In this document: positions 24,270 through 36,200 of the stretch, in pieces
Layout: each line of letters opens with the position of its first letter
Numbering within the stretch: the stretch's first letter is position 1
Origin: Bugulina stolonifera
Taxonomy: Eukaryota > Bryozoa > Gymnolaemata > Cheilostomatida > Bugulidae
Direction: 5' to 3'
Assembly: GCA_935421135.1 (NCBI GenBank)
Contig: OW285187.1
Span: forward strand, 26,102,429-26,166,428
DNA length: 64,000 nucleotides
The notes under the pieces: model-generated
The model's database searches: none
The model's input: the letters and a program-made list of their open reading frames with translations, nothing else
What the model was told of the DNA's origin: nothing
Program-made: the position numbers and the translations under genes

Positions 24270-27200
24270 GCACAGGCTATTGTAAACATGTACATGTAGA
24301 TGACTGTTGAATGGATTTACTTGTATCCTGAATGAGTAGATGCACTGCACATGCTGATGTATAATAAGATTCAGCAGGATATGTGAACATTTTTTCACTT
24401 TTTGGGAGAAATATGACTGTTGCTTCTCATTTGAACCCATCTATTTATTTTTCATGAATTATCTAATTTATAGCTCCACAGTAGCTGTTTTATTATCAAC
24501 ATAAATTTGGGGTTTTGTTATAAAATGTTTTTGTAATATTATTGTTAGCCGAAATCTAGCTTCAACGTTTCTATTTTTTACCAAGACAGAAATACTTCAA
24601 CCTTTGTTAGTATTCAGATTTGTGTGTTGAATTAAACAATTGAGATAAATAATTGTAACAATAAATAAAACAAAACTGAAACACTCTCTTCTATCGACGT
24701 ATATTATGATGTACGTGTATAATAGGTGGTGCACTGAGGAGTTGTCTGCTACACATAGCGCATGATACATGAGAGTATAACTTCTACAAATTTCATTTAC
24801 CTGATTAGTCTGAGAAGCAAGGGCTGTACACCCTCTTATGATTTATGCTAGTAGGTGGCACGATAATGTAGAGCATAGAAAGAACCAAGCCCAGCAATAT
24901 TCTTACTATTGAAAATTAAGAAATTTCCACATTAATTTTTATTTTAAGCAAGCACATAAAATATTTACTATGTATTATCAATTATTCTTTAGGTGTGTTG
25001 CGTGCCCTTCACTATCTGCCAGTTTTGTGTCCATGTTTCTGTACAAATGAACGGATACTGTTTATTATTATTTAATTGTTTACAAGCTGATGGCTGAAGT
25101 TTTGTTGAGCTAGAAATTACAAATTTATTTTAAAATTATATTATAATTATTATAATGTAATTATTAATGTATTTTTTTTTTATTTAAAAAAGTTATAGCT
25201 CATAATTACAATACGAGGGGTGTTTCGTGCGAAGTTGGCTAAGTGCATATTATTATTATATTTACTGCTCACGTATTTGCTGCTACTTCTATTTACTTGA
25301 CAGGTATTGGCTATTGCTCAGCAGTAGCCTACTGATTAGCTTGTATTTTTATTTACTTTAATGCATGAGGTGTTGCATCCTATGCAGTGCATATGGTCAC
25401 TAACATATAGACCTCGAGGTTATTTGAGCCATGACCAAAGTTCGGCTCTTGCCCACTTTAACAGTAAAAGTAAGGTATTTATTTCCATTTATAATGGTGG
25501 AACATTTAGAAAACATTTCATGCTCTAGCAAGAAAGAACTTTCAACAGTCCTTGCCTTGCTTTTTATTAGCCTGTTGTGGTTATTGTTGGCGTAGGTCGA
25601 TTAGTTTAATGTTCTCTGTGATGGGACGTCACTCATCAGGGAAATTGTGTTACATGACCTTGTTTCAGTCATTTTGATAATTGTGATTCGAGTCTAAATA
25701 CAAACTATTCTAATTGTTAAATTGCGCTTCAGGTACTTCCATTTGTGAAAATTCACTATAATAAGTAAGCCTAAAATGGTTTGCTTGTTTATCTGTTAGG
25801 CCCTACTAGCATTTAAATATGTTAGGGACGAGGCAGTTGGAATTCTCCAAAGTTATTTCCAATATATAATGTAATATACATGTACATGAAGTACAAAAAC
25901 TTTACCAATGATGTTTTTCAACTTTGAAATGTTATCTATAACGTGATGAAGATGTTGAGTAAAATTGTTATAATCATGGACTGTCTTCAGTGGCTAGGCT
26001 CCAGCAAAATTGAGGCGTTATGTGAATGTAATTCAACTACTTTTCAAACTCTCCGGGGTTTGTCTGATTACAGAGCTATTTGTTACTGCAGTTTGGATGT
26101 TGTTCTTTTTGAGAATTCACTAGATAGAAATATAGGCTATTAGTACAGAAGCAACCTCCCTTTTTATAAAGATTTCTAGCAATTGAGGTGGGGCCAAGTA
26201 TTTTTTGCATGAAACTCTTAATTATACATAAATATTTTGATATGCAAATTTCTACACCTCTCATCGTGCCAGTATAGTTGTTGTGGTCAATTGATTTATC
26301 GTGCAAGTAAAAATAACAAACATTTGTCAGATCGCCATTGATAAGCCGGAAAAGATTGCTTTAGTGTTAGTGCTCATGCGTAACGGCAAACACTGTCCAA
26401 TTAGAAGTGGTTATGCCTGCTGATTTCTATAGTAACCACAATAACAACAGCTGCACATGGCCAAATAGCAGTTACTAGTATTACTAGACATAGCTAGTAA
26501 TATAACACTAGATACATGCAGTTATAATATTGTTGTTTAGGATTGCTACTGCTATAATGCCCTAATGGCTATATGAACTGCGTTGTGGGAGGTTTATAAT
26601 ATGTTAGACTGAGGTAATTCAACAGCTACAACAATAGATAGCTGTTTGTTTTACTGCTGTGAAAATATCAAAGACACACCAGTAATGTTATTCTCTTCAC
26701 CATATTAACCCCCAAAAGTGGGGAATAGGTGTGAATGTGTTCTGATGTGCTGCATATAGAAAATTGGTCATTCACTCAAGGAGAACTTGTGTCACTTTTC
26801 CTAACTAGTAATTCTTCAAAATTGATGAACAAACCGGCTCTAGCAACTAAAAGTCATCGATACTTCATTACTCTAGGTATTTTGGTATATGTAATACACC
26901 TATATCTATATACAGTACAGTAGATAATATACCCATACATGCATACATACATACATACATACTATATAACATAGGCTACTTGCAGTATTAGAGAGCAACA
27001 TTCAATAAATCATGCTACATGCAATGTCAACGGGGAAGTAGACCAAAAAGTAGTTGGTTCTCAAATTGGCCATGTATGTTCATAAATAGTGTAATTTATT
27101 TATTTCCTGCTTTTAGTACTGAACATAACTAATAGTGGTAGGTGAAATAAACTACATAATAATGTCACATTTTGATGTTAAATTGCAAACTATTGATGAA

Positions 27201-29544
27201 TTATATATTCATGCTACACAAGTTTAATATGTGGCTATTGCTCTATATTTAAAGTGTGATCAAATTGTCAATAGATTTGATAAACCGAAAGAAATCATAA
27301 AATCACCAAGTCCACCAGAAAGTGTGCATGCTGAAAGTCCTGTGTCACCATAGACAAGCATTATTTACTAATTTATATAAAAAGATCAGACAAAACCATA
27401 ACCATGCCCACTTAAGAAGTTCCTTACAAACACTAGCAGTTAAAACAAGTAATCTCTGTACACTGGGCTGTTACTACATGGTAGGGGGCCTACTTACAAT
27501 ATGTAGTTGTATCTAGGAAACGTAGATGGGGTATTAGATAAAATTCATGGGGACCAAGAAGAGAAAAATGCCAAAGGGGAGCCTCAGAGTCAGCATGGTA
27601 AACCATGATGATGCCAGATATTAGGAACAGGCAAGGTGTTTTTTGATTGAATAACTTACAAAGCATTTTACATAAAAACACATTTGTGTGACAGCCTTTA
27701 GCTTTCCACATAATTGAAACCAAAATTATAGTAACACTAAGTAACATAAAAAACTGTAAAGGGTAATAATTGGGCATAACAACACACCAACTGCTTGTAT
27801 AACATTCACATGAACAAGCCAACTAAACCCAGTCTTCAGGCTACTAACATCCTTGGGTCCCAACTACAGTGCCTATATTATGCATATTCTGTACTATTAA
27901 TAGGGACATGTATTATAGGCCTATAATTTCAAAAAATTATGATTTAATACTTCTTAACCTCCTAGTAGATATACACGTAGGCCCTCATACAGTGTATATA
28001 TGCATCTCGGCTTACATCTATGTATCTTAAGTATGCAGATGAATGCTTATGACTGATTTAACAGCAAATAATACTCCCCTATGGCAATTGTAAGCGTTCA
28101 CTGGTCACTACAAGAAATATAAACTCATGAAATTGCAAGCTAGGAGTTAATACATGTACATGTACATTATCAATTGATATACCAATCAGTTTCTCAGAGG
28201 TGGAGGTGCGGTTCTAAGGTGAACTATCACATTGCCGACTAATCCAAGCAGCATCGAATTCCTAGGCTACATCCTCAGATCCTTGATGCAACATGTTCTG
28301 TACCTGCATGCATATCTAGTAATGCAACCAGCAGTAATGCATTTCTACCAAGTTTTGAAAGCAACTCTGATGGCAGTATTTGAGTGTTTTTATCAACTTC
28401 TAAAAGGCCTCTTAGTCTCCGAGGTCACTTGAATTTGTATAATATTTTCATTAACTGGATTATTATTATTGCTGCTCACAACTCTTCATGTCTAGCCTAT
28501 TGGTGTGGGTTGTAAACAAGTAGGAAATGTAGATAGAGAGGTGTAGAAATCTATGACTTGTAGGTTCTTGTAGGAATCTCATGAGTTCAGTAGCGGAAAT
28601 TAACAGATATTTTTCAAACTATTCCTAGCTTTATGCTATTTTAAAATGTGTTCCTTTGTTGAATGTTACATTATGTAATGTAAACAGAGTTTCTCAAACA
28701 CATTAGAAGTGTGTGATAGTGGTGTCCTAGTTATACATAACAATTTTTGAAATCGGTAAAATCTGTACAATTGTACTAAAACTTGCCATTATGCCTAGAA
28801 CTGGCACCTTAGGAGGTGTAGAAATGTCATATTTGAAATCAGCACAAAATTCTGATCTAGATACATGTTTTTTTATGTGGCCCCACTTCGATTGCTAGAA
28901 CGGCTATTTTTTTTCAAGATATCCAGAGGTTGCTTCTGTACTATATATTATAATGGCTTGCAAGTTTAGCTGCCACCAACAGATTAAAAATTCTTTCCAA
29001 GTAGTATAATCCTGTTCATATATTTTCTTAGTGAAAAGACTATTATTTTGGTAAAACTGAAGAAAAGTTCATCATTTTTTGTTCGCAAGTTCTTGATATG
29101 CACGAAAAGCACCAAGTAGAACTAGGATATTGATGTTTAAACGCACATTATGACAAGAGAACGTTTATGCAATTTCTGAGCACACTGTATTTACAAGGAC
29201 GAATTAATTTGACAAAGAGCGGGATAAATGATGGTGAACTATTAGATATTTTTCAATTGAATTTGAAAGATTGAACATGTTGAAAACACAAAATATCAAA
29301 AATCAAAGAAGTCTTAAATTTGAATTTTGCTAGAAAGATCATCTATTTATAGATGGAGGTCAGCGCCGGCTACTGATTTCGAATTTTCCGTTTAATTGCA
29401 TGTACTACTCGTATAACTGTATGTACATGCAATTCTATTGTACTTTAGTTTAGTTCTCAATTATGTAATTTGTGTAGTAACAATTATTGTAAGTGGTGTA
29501 TACAATTTGTTTCAGGGTTTGGTGACTAAGTGTGCTGTATATAA
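24270..29544. other. Long stretch without a recognised gene
   Basis: Apart from the POLR3K 3' end, I found no pair of splice sites joining convincing coding sequence on either strand. The open frames present are short, AT-biased and lack family motifs. A CATA microsatellite lies at 26936-26961. A low-expression or non-coding gene could be missed. Confidence 0.5.
26936..26961. repeat. Microsatellite (CATA)n
   Basis: CATGCATACATACATACATA and a few more bases form a near-perfect tetranucleotide run. Confidence 0.9.
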
Positions 29545-30548
29545 ATGTTCAGTGTCAAGTACTGCGCTATGAACTCCACTCAGCAATCATTAATCCTGAC
29601 TGAACCAACCCATCACCATGGTGGCACACCAGGCTGTTCCATTGCATTTACAGGTACAGGCTACAGTAACTACTGCGTTTTCTGTGGGACTTAGATAGTG
29701 AGCACTTGAAATAAATATTGTCATGTCAAGCTATAGGCCTAGAGCTAAACGCTTACACAAAATTAGTGAATCGGGAATATATTTGTGTTCAGTGATATTC
29801 TGTACTCTTAGCTTACCATGTTTTCATGTTAAAGAAAGTCAGATGTGAGAGAATTGTGGTTTATTTAAATACAAATTACATTGATCCTCTTTACTTTCCA
29901 GATAGAGATGCACTGTCTGTGGAACTTCCGATGCTAATAGGCACTGAAACAGAGATAACTACCTCCGAGCATGGGAAGCACAGTGGTCATATATCTAAAC
30001 TAGTATCTCCTACAAACTCTACTCACTTTGAGAATTCTATATATTTGGAGAGTTACCCTGGTGCTATAACTCCTTCAAGAGATGAGAAGAGCAATGAAAT
30101 GCTCATAGACGATAAAAAACATAAAGACATGATGAGAAAGCGACAGCTGCGTCAATCGACTGCATATCGGCAGCAAGAGACAATCCGATCACGGAATCGG
30201 ATGAAGTTACGAAGAAGTAATCCTGAGTATAGGGAAAGAGAAAGAATACGTGACAGAGAACGAAGGAGGCTGGCAAGAAGTACGAATCCCGAAAAGCGAG
30301 CTGTAGAGCGAGAAAGGGATAGACTGTATAAGAAACGTATGCGCAGTGATTCAAAAGTAGAATTCATTATGAGTGCTACAACTGTATCGCACGAGGTTAT
30401 ACTTCATGACAGTAGTTCCCCACATCACAGTATCGACATAGATGCTAACATAGACGCCGTGCTTGATAACTCTCATAGTAACAATATTATTACTCTCAAT
30501 TGTATGAGTGACAAATCTGGTGGCCTGATCATGATGAAGGATTCGTGA
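29545..30548 (+). CDS. Basic protein with STPR-like 22-residue repeats
   Basis: Two exons, 29545-29653 and 29902-30548, join in phase 1 to 251 aa. Residues about 130-195 are three consecutive 22-residue, Arg/Glu-rich units, the second and third starting SNPEYRERERIRDRERRR and TNPEKRAVERERDRLYKKRM. Units of 22-23 residues with a (T)PExR start resemble the STPR domain, a DNA-binding repeat known from the silkworm protein FMBP-1 and from ZNF821. Zinc fingers are absent here. The flanks are acidic or Ser/His-rich and probably disordered. A nuclear DNA-binding role is an inference from the repeat. An alternative is a generic charged coiled helix of unknown use. Exon 2 would also be open without exon 1, but the clean GT-AG pair and phase favour the two-exon model. 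Confidence 0.65.
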
Positions 30549-32189
30549 TATTAGCTACTATTGGTTATTAAATTCCTAGCCAACATAAAAGTATTGTAGT
30601 ACTTGTGTAATTTATGTTATTAGCCATGTAGAGGCTTTTCTTCTATAAGTCGTATTAAGTATGCTTGTAATAGTACTAGCCACGCCATTAGTACAATTTT
30701 TAGACACTGAATTAGAACTATATGTGATGGTTACTGGATAAATTAGTCATAAATCTGGTATGTAATCAGGTCAGTATTGAAAAAGACTGGTTATTGATAT
30801 TATCTAATAATATTATATGTGTATATGCTTCATTCTCCTGTAATGGCATATTTGCTTTACTCTATTATAATGATGCTTGTATGGTATCCCTACTACAACA
30901 TGTAGATATAACAATTCTATGCTTGCAATGTTTAGCAATAAATTTTGTGCAAATACATACATGTACATGCATATATTATTGGAGCAGACAGATTTACCCC
31001 AAAGCCTCATAAATTGTATTACTTTTGGCATTTTTCTGCCATATGCCTAATGCCAGTTGATAATATAAAGCGATTCTAGCCTGTATTGTCTACATAATAT
31101 TTGTAAAAAACGTGTCTTTTGTCCTCAGATAGCAAATTGTTCTTGCAGTGTACGCTGACAAGTATGAAGTTACGATTTGAAGATTTGGGAAGTCCCCATG
31201 ATATTTTGGTAGTAACTTTTGCCAAAATTAGGTATGCCTTGTTGCATCCCATTTGTGTAGTGAAGGTCTGTCAAAGCACTGGACCTTCTTTGATGCAATT
31301 AGAATATTGCTAAGCTGATAGAAATTCTGTGAATGGAACTAGGCTGAAAACATTTCATAGCGCTACCTCCCCCCCCCCAATGGAGAGAAGGTAACTTTAG
31401 GCGTACTCAGCAGAATGTACATATCTGTAGTGCAAACGCACAAGAGCTGGGAGTTGTCATTCTTTCGCAATTATGTGAATACACCACGTTGTTGTTACTA
31501 GGTTACGTAAACATAGACAAGGGCGCTGCGAAATTCGTATTAGTGGAGGGTATACTGTGGAAGCCCGCAATTCCGCGATAAAACAGAAGATCCTGAGCCA
31601 ATAGGAAAATGGCGGTGTTATAAGCAAACTAGCCCGAGGAGGAAATCAAATTGTAAAAAGGTGAATGTTGCTATGATTACTGATTAAAAATCAGTAAATC
31701 ACACTTTGACATGTGTGATTTTGAGCATGAACTTATTGCATAAAATTGTTAGATATACCTAAGATTAGTCTTATAGCAACTAACCAGACCAGGGGCACTG
31801 TGTCTCACAACCGACGTCCAATTTGAATCTGAAATTCAATTGTTTTATTTCTTATTCTAACTCTTATTCTATTCTTTACTAACATCGTTTACTACAACTG
31901 ATACCAGTCATAATATATTATTTTATTATTTAGTGCATTCGTTATTTTTATTTTACGTGTCATTCGATTCATATTTATATATAATAATATAAATTATTCT
32001 AATAAAATAAATAGTTATTATTATTATTATAATATTGAATAGTTTATTATTATTTAATATGTTGTTATGTCCGGCTGAATAGCGAGGGCACAGCCGTACA
32101 GTACAATTTATACTATACATTAGGCAGTGTCTTAGTGCAGGAGCACCATTACTAAATAGCCAAGCCTCAGGTCACAGCAGTACGAGTAT

Positions 32190-32275
32190 ATTATAAAATA
32201 CAGGTTCAGAACCCAATCAGGGATTGATATTTTCATGGATGTAAAACGAGCCTGACAGCTCAATAGACAAATTTT
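32190..32275 (+). repeat. Dispersed repeat, 'GTCAGGGATTGATATTTTCA' family, copy 1
   Basis: GGTTCAGAACCCAATCAGGG then ATTGATATTTTCATGGATGT and a GACAGCTCAATAGA end. It matches copies at 51955-52075, 52190-52320 and 56895-56985. The B-box-like GGTTCAAATCCC in better copies suggests a tRNA-derived SINE. Confidence 0.65.
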
Positions 32276-32529
32276 TTGCATGAATCCCATCACAGATATA
32301 TAACTGGATAAATGAGAAATCAAAATGATTAAACATTTTTATTTTAGCGTCTAGTCGAAGAGTTAATTTACTAACAGTTGTAATATTAGCAGGCACATAA
32401 ATAATAGGGACGCATAGATTAGGCTATTATAGGCATAATGTTATCTATTTGAATTCTTAATAGGTTGAAGGTGAATGGATAACTTATTGCAATCTTTCTT
32501 TTTACAAGGAATCTATCACTGAGCAGGAT

Positions 32530-33000
32530 TTATTTTTGTTTTAATTTATGCTAATGACTTGCTTCTGAAAATATGACTACATCCTTGCCTGTTTGCCAAT
32601 GATGTGATGCACCGCAATATTTCTAATAGTTCAGGCATCTTATAACAGGATTTTAAAATTTTGGAGCAATGGCCTAGGCATTGATAAGTCGATTTTAACG
32701 GTAGTAAACGTTTCTGTCTAGCAATTGGGATGCAGAGCAGTAAGTCAGAATATATCCCTAATAGCAAAACTCTGTATAGGGTGTCTTTAAACCCATGTGT
32801 TGGCCTTCATCTACAATACAGCACACCATTAAGGCTACCCAACGTCTTGCAATGCTACATAGACTATTGAAACATGCTGACACCTTAACTCAGTGTGTTG
32901 CATATTTCTCATTGGTTAAACCTGTTCTCAAATATCCTTTACTAGTGTTGGACCCTTTTCTTAGTTTGATTGTTGCGTAATAACTTGAAAGCTGGAAAGT
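32530..33000 (+). pseudogene. LINE reverse transcriptase relic
   Basis: Conceptual translation across frames shows a decayed reverse transcriptase of the CR1/Jockey type: a YANDLLL-like relic of the catalytic box, then LFANDVMHRNISNSSGIL, QDFKILEQW, and from 32795 a segment with KATQRLAMLHRLLKHADTLT and YFSLVKPVLKYPLLVLDPF (thumb region). There are several stops and frame changes, so it is inactive. The 5' and 3' ends are not visible. Confidence 0.7.
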
Positions 33001-33298
33001 TAAAGGTATCAGTTTATACTATACGTATATATTCTAGGGCTCCCACATTTTTTTACTTACTTACTACTTATACTTACTATCTCTGTATGATTAAGTTCAT
33101 CATAGTAGGATAGCGATTAATTCTTCCGATATGCTAGTTGAAGAACGTATAATTAAAAGTAAAACTCATAATATAGCTCAAATATATAGTCCTATTGTTA
33201 TGTACATGTTTTGTACATTCAATATAATATATATGTAGTTGTATTTTACTGAAGAAGTTGCTAATATTTTACATAGGCTGGTGTTTCTGCGAAGAGCT

Positions 33299-36200
33299 AT
33301 GCTATCTTCGGAAGATATAGACCACCTTATTGATGAAGAGTTAGAAGATTATGCTGATAATCACAATGGGAATGAAGAAGATTATACAGGTGAGAAAGTA
33401 AATCCATTATTTGTATCCAGAGGGTACTGCTGCACAAGTTTTGACATGATATTATCATGAGATTAATTAATATATATTATGCCCATGTATTCAAATTGGC
33501 CTAGCTACATGTAGCTACTCAGAGGTGCAAGTTCCATAATAGGCCTACATCCATAGCAGGTTCATGGCCAAGTGGAATATCAATAATAGATCACTCTTCC
33601 ATCCAAATATAATAATTATCTGAAATAGCAAAGTACAGTGTAGTTATAATAGTATACAGCTACCCAATTTTGATGCATGTTTTTGATTTTGTGGGTAGCA
33701 TTAGTAAATTTAATAGGAAACAATATTTACATTAACTAGTTGAATAGTGCAATTGCTAGTGGAGATTATACCACTAGAAACATGGAGATAGAGAGTAAAT
33801 CCGAGTTGTTATAAACACAGTAATATTTCAATAATGCAGACTATAGCGACCCGGCCGTTGTACAGAACTCTGAGGTTGCTAGGAGAGCTACAATTCCCAC
33901 TGCCGATACTGCTGTAAATACTCTGAGAAAGCATTTCATTCATCACAACAGATGTTCTATAAAACGGACCCAGCATGGTAAATATACCCTATGTGCATAT
34001 AGAGTATGGAGATTATTAGTACATGAAACTTGATATTATTTGGTAATTTTGTGGCTAAACATCAACTAATAAAAATTGTGCCAACGTCTAATGGATTTGA
34101 CAATGGAAATTGAGCTTGATGTGTGCCAATTAAAATAGAAAAAGTTCAAGTGTGCAATGACCTACTATTCCTGAAATAGTCTGTAGCTATTGGATTTGCA
34201 TTTCCTTCAGTAGTATGCTGTCTGTAGACCTCTCTGTGTTCCTGTATGTTTATTTGTGTATGTACTACAATTCTTTAGGCTCCGCCTTCACCCACTGTCT
34301 CATGAGTGTGCCGATTGCTGAAGAATATACAAAACTACGTAGCTTACTGGAACAGCACGCCCGTCTGCAGCTGCAGAAGGATGTGAACAACAGAATTCAC
34401 CAATTTGAGATTTTTATTCGTAACTTGAAAAAGCTCGTTCAAGAAGAAACTGCTTCATGGCTTGCGATCAACCATTCAAAAGGTGACAGTTTGTGACAAA
34501 ATGCCGATAAACTTTCCATGCCTTCTGCAGCCCACTTGTTCTTCAAGTTCTGATGCAATAATTAGTTCATGATTTGTAGTACACTTGCCCTTTAGTTATC
34601 AGTTAAGAAGTTTGTCATGATGTCTGTATGCAAATATAATTTTTGTTCAAATAACATAACAAATAACATTTCTAGCGGTTCAGATACAGTTGTTTGGTTT
34701 ATAAGTGAATTTTTTCTTTCAGATGTGGAGCTGGAGGAGCACCAGACCAACCTGACAGCATTGAGTTCTATATGTGATGAGTTTAGGATGCACCTGAACC
34801 ACTGGATATGTGTGAAACAGCGTGCTCAGAATAATAGATGGGTGCGGGCCACACTACCCTCCATCATTACGGAGCTAAACAAGATATGTACACGATTTGT
34901 CAGGCTCCAAGAGATTGCCTTTTGGTATGCTAGTTCATCTTTATAATTTTAAGGTTTTAATTGCGTTTGCATACATTGTATATGACGCGTTGGGAAAATA
35001 AATCAAAGTTGGTAGTTCATTCTTTTGATTTCTTCGTTTTTCTTCTGTAAGACTATTGAGTCGGGCTAGAATGTGTCACCAGTTTGGAGTTGCCTTCCAT
35101 TCAGTGTGGCCTAGATCATTGATTGTTGCTATGAATTTGATATTCTGAGCTTGGCTTGCATTAAACTAAAGAGAAGACAACTCCAACAGCCCCTTACTGT
35201 TGACACATTGATACCACCGATCGAGTGAATGGTATTCTATAATATTATACATGTACCTTAGTAGTAGATATCTGAGAGATTGAATTTTTGTAAAAATTTT
35301 TGAGAGTTTAGTGGTTATGATGTTGTTGACCAATTTTTAGCAACATATTTCCAATTCATTAGAAAGACATCTCCACAACATTTGATAATGTAATGCTTTT
35401 ATGGTAACGTTTTCAATCCTATTGTCAACCTAGTACCGTAGAGGTCAGAGGTGAGGTCACCAAAGTAATGTACTGTAATTCTATACTTTTAGACTTTAGA
35501 GTAACACACGAAATATTCAGATATTTTATTAAAAAGGTATTCCTACGATTGGTGAAGTAATTTAGGCATGTGACTGTCATATGAGCTATACATATTATTT
35601 ACAGGTGGACAGAAAAACTGCTGAAGACAGGCATGCAGGTGTTTGCATATGTTGATCGTCGTTCATTGACGTACAATGATGTCTTCTCTATCGTACGTGG
35701 TATTGAAGAGTACAATACTTTGATACAGCTCGTACGATATAGTACTCAGGAAATGAAACTGTCTAGTCACCAGCATTCCATTAGTCGAGGTGAGATATAC
35801 TATAGTATCGTTATTAATATCATCGCTCATGGAACTTGCTTTTGCACCAATGTATTTCTATGACCATAGATCAGGTTTCGGAAGTGAATTTAAACTTGCA
35901 TAGTTATTAACCAAGAATGCATTGGAAGTATCCTGTGTCATTTAATATCCACTAATTGTAGGGCTGAAAAGTCGGTCTAATGGCTTTTATCTGATACAAC
36001 ATTGTCAGCACGGAGCAATCGACTCGAGTACAACTAAATCTTTACATTTCCTGCGTCTGCTTCACAGCCTCGCTTTCGAATGGGCTAAATCTGCCGTTGC
36101 TATCTCTAGGAACTTTCTTGGTAAGCTTATAATTACACGTAATAGATGCTTATTGGTTAATAGAATATTCCGGTAGGTGATGCTATAAAGGCCAAGCTTC

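Larger units (their letters stand above)
30549..33298. other. Intergenic, repeat-rich
   Basis: It contains a run of C at about 31366-31378, AT-rich filler at 31900-32050, a SINE-like repeat at 32190-32275 and a LINE relic at 32530-33000. No functional gene was recognised. Confidence 0.6.

Noticed and set aside
29826..30548. Single-exon model starting at 29826
   Set aside because: A clean two-exon model from 29545 enters the same frame at 29902, and the text before 29902 reads as intron ending in TTTCCAG.
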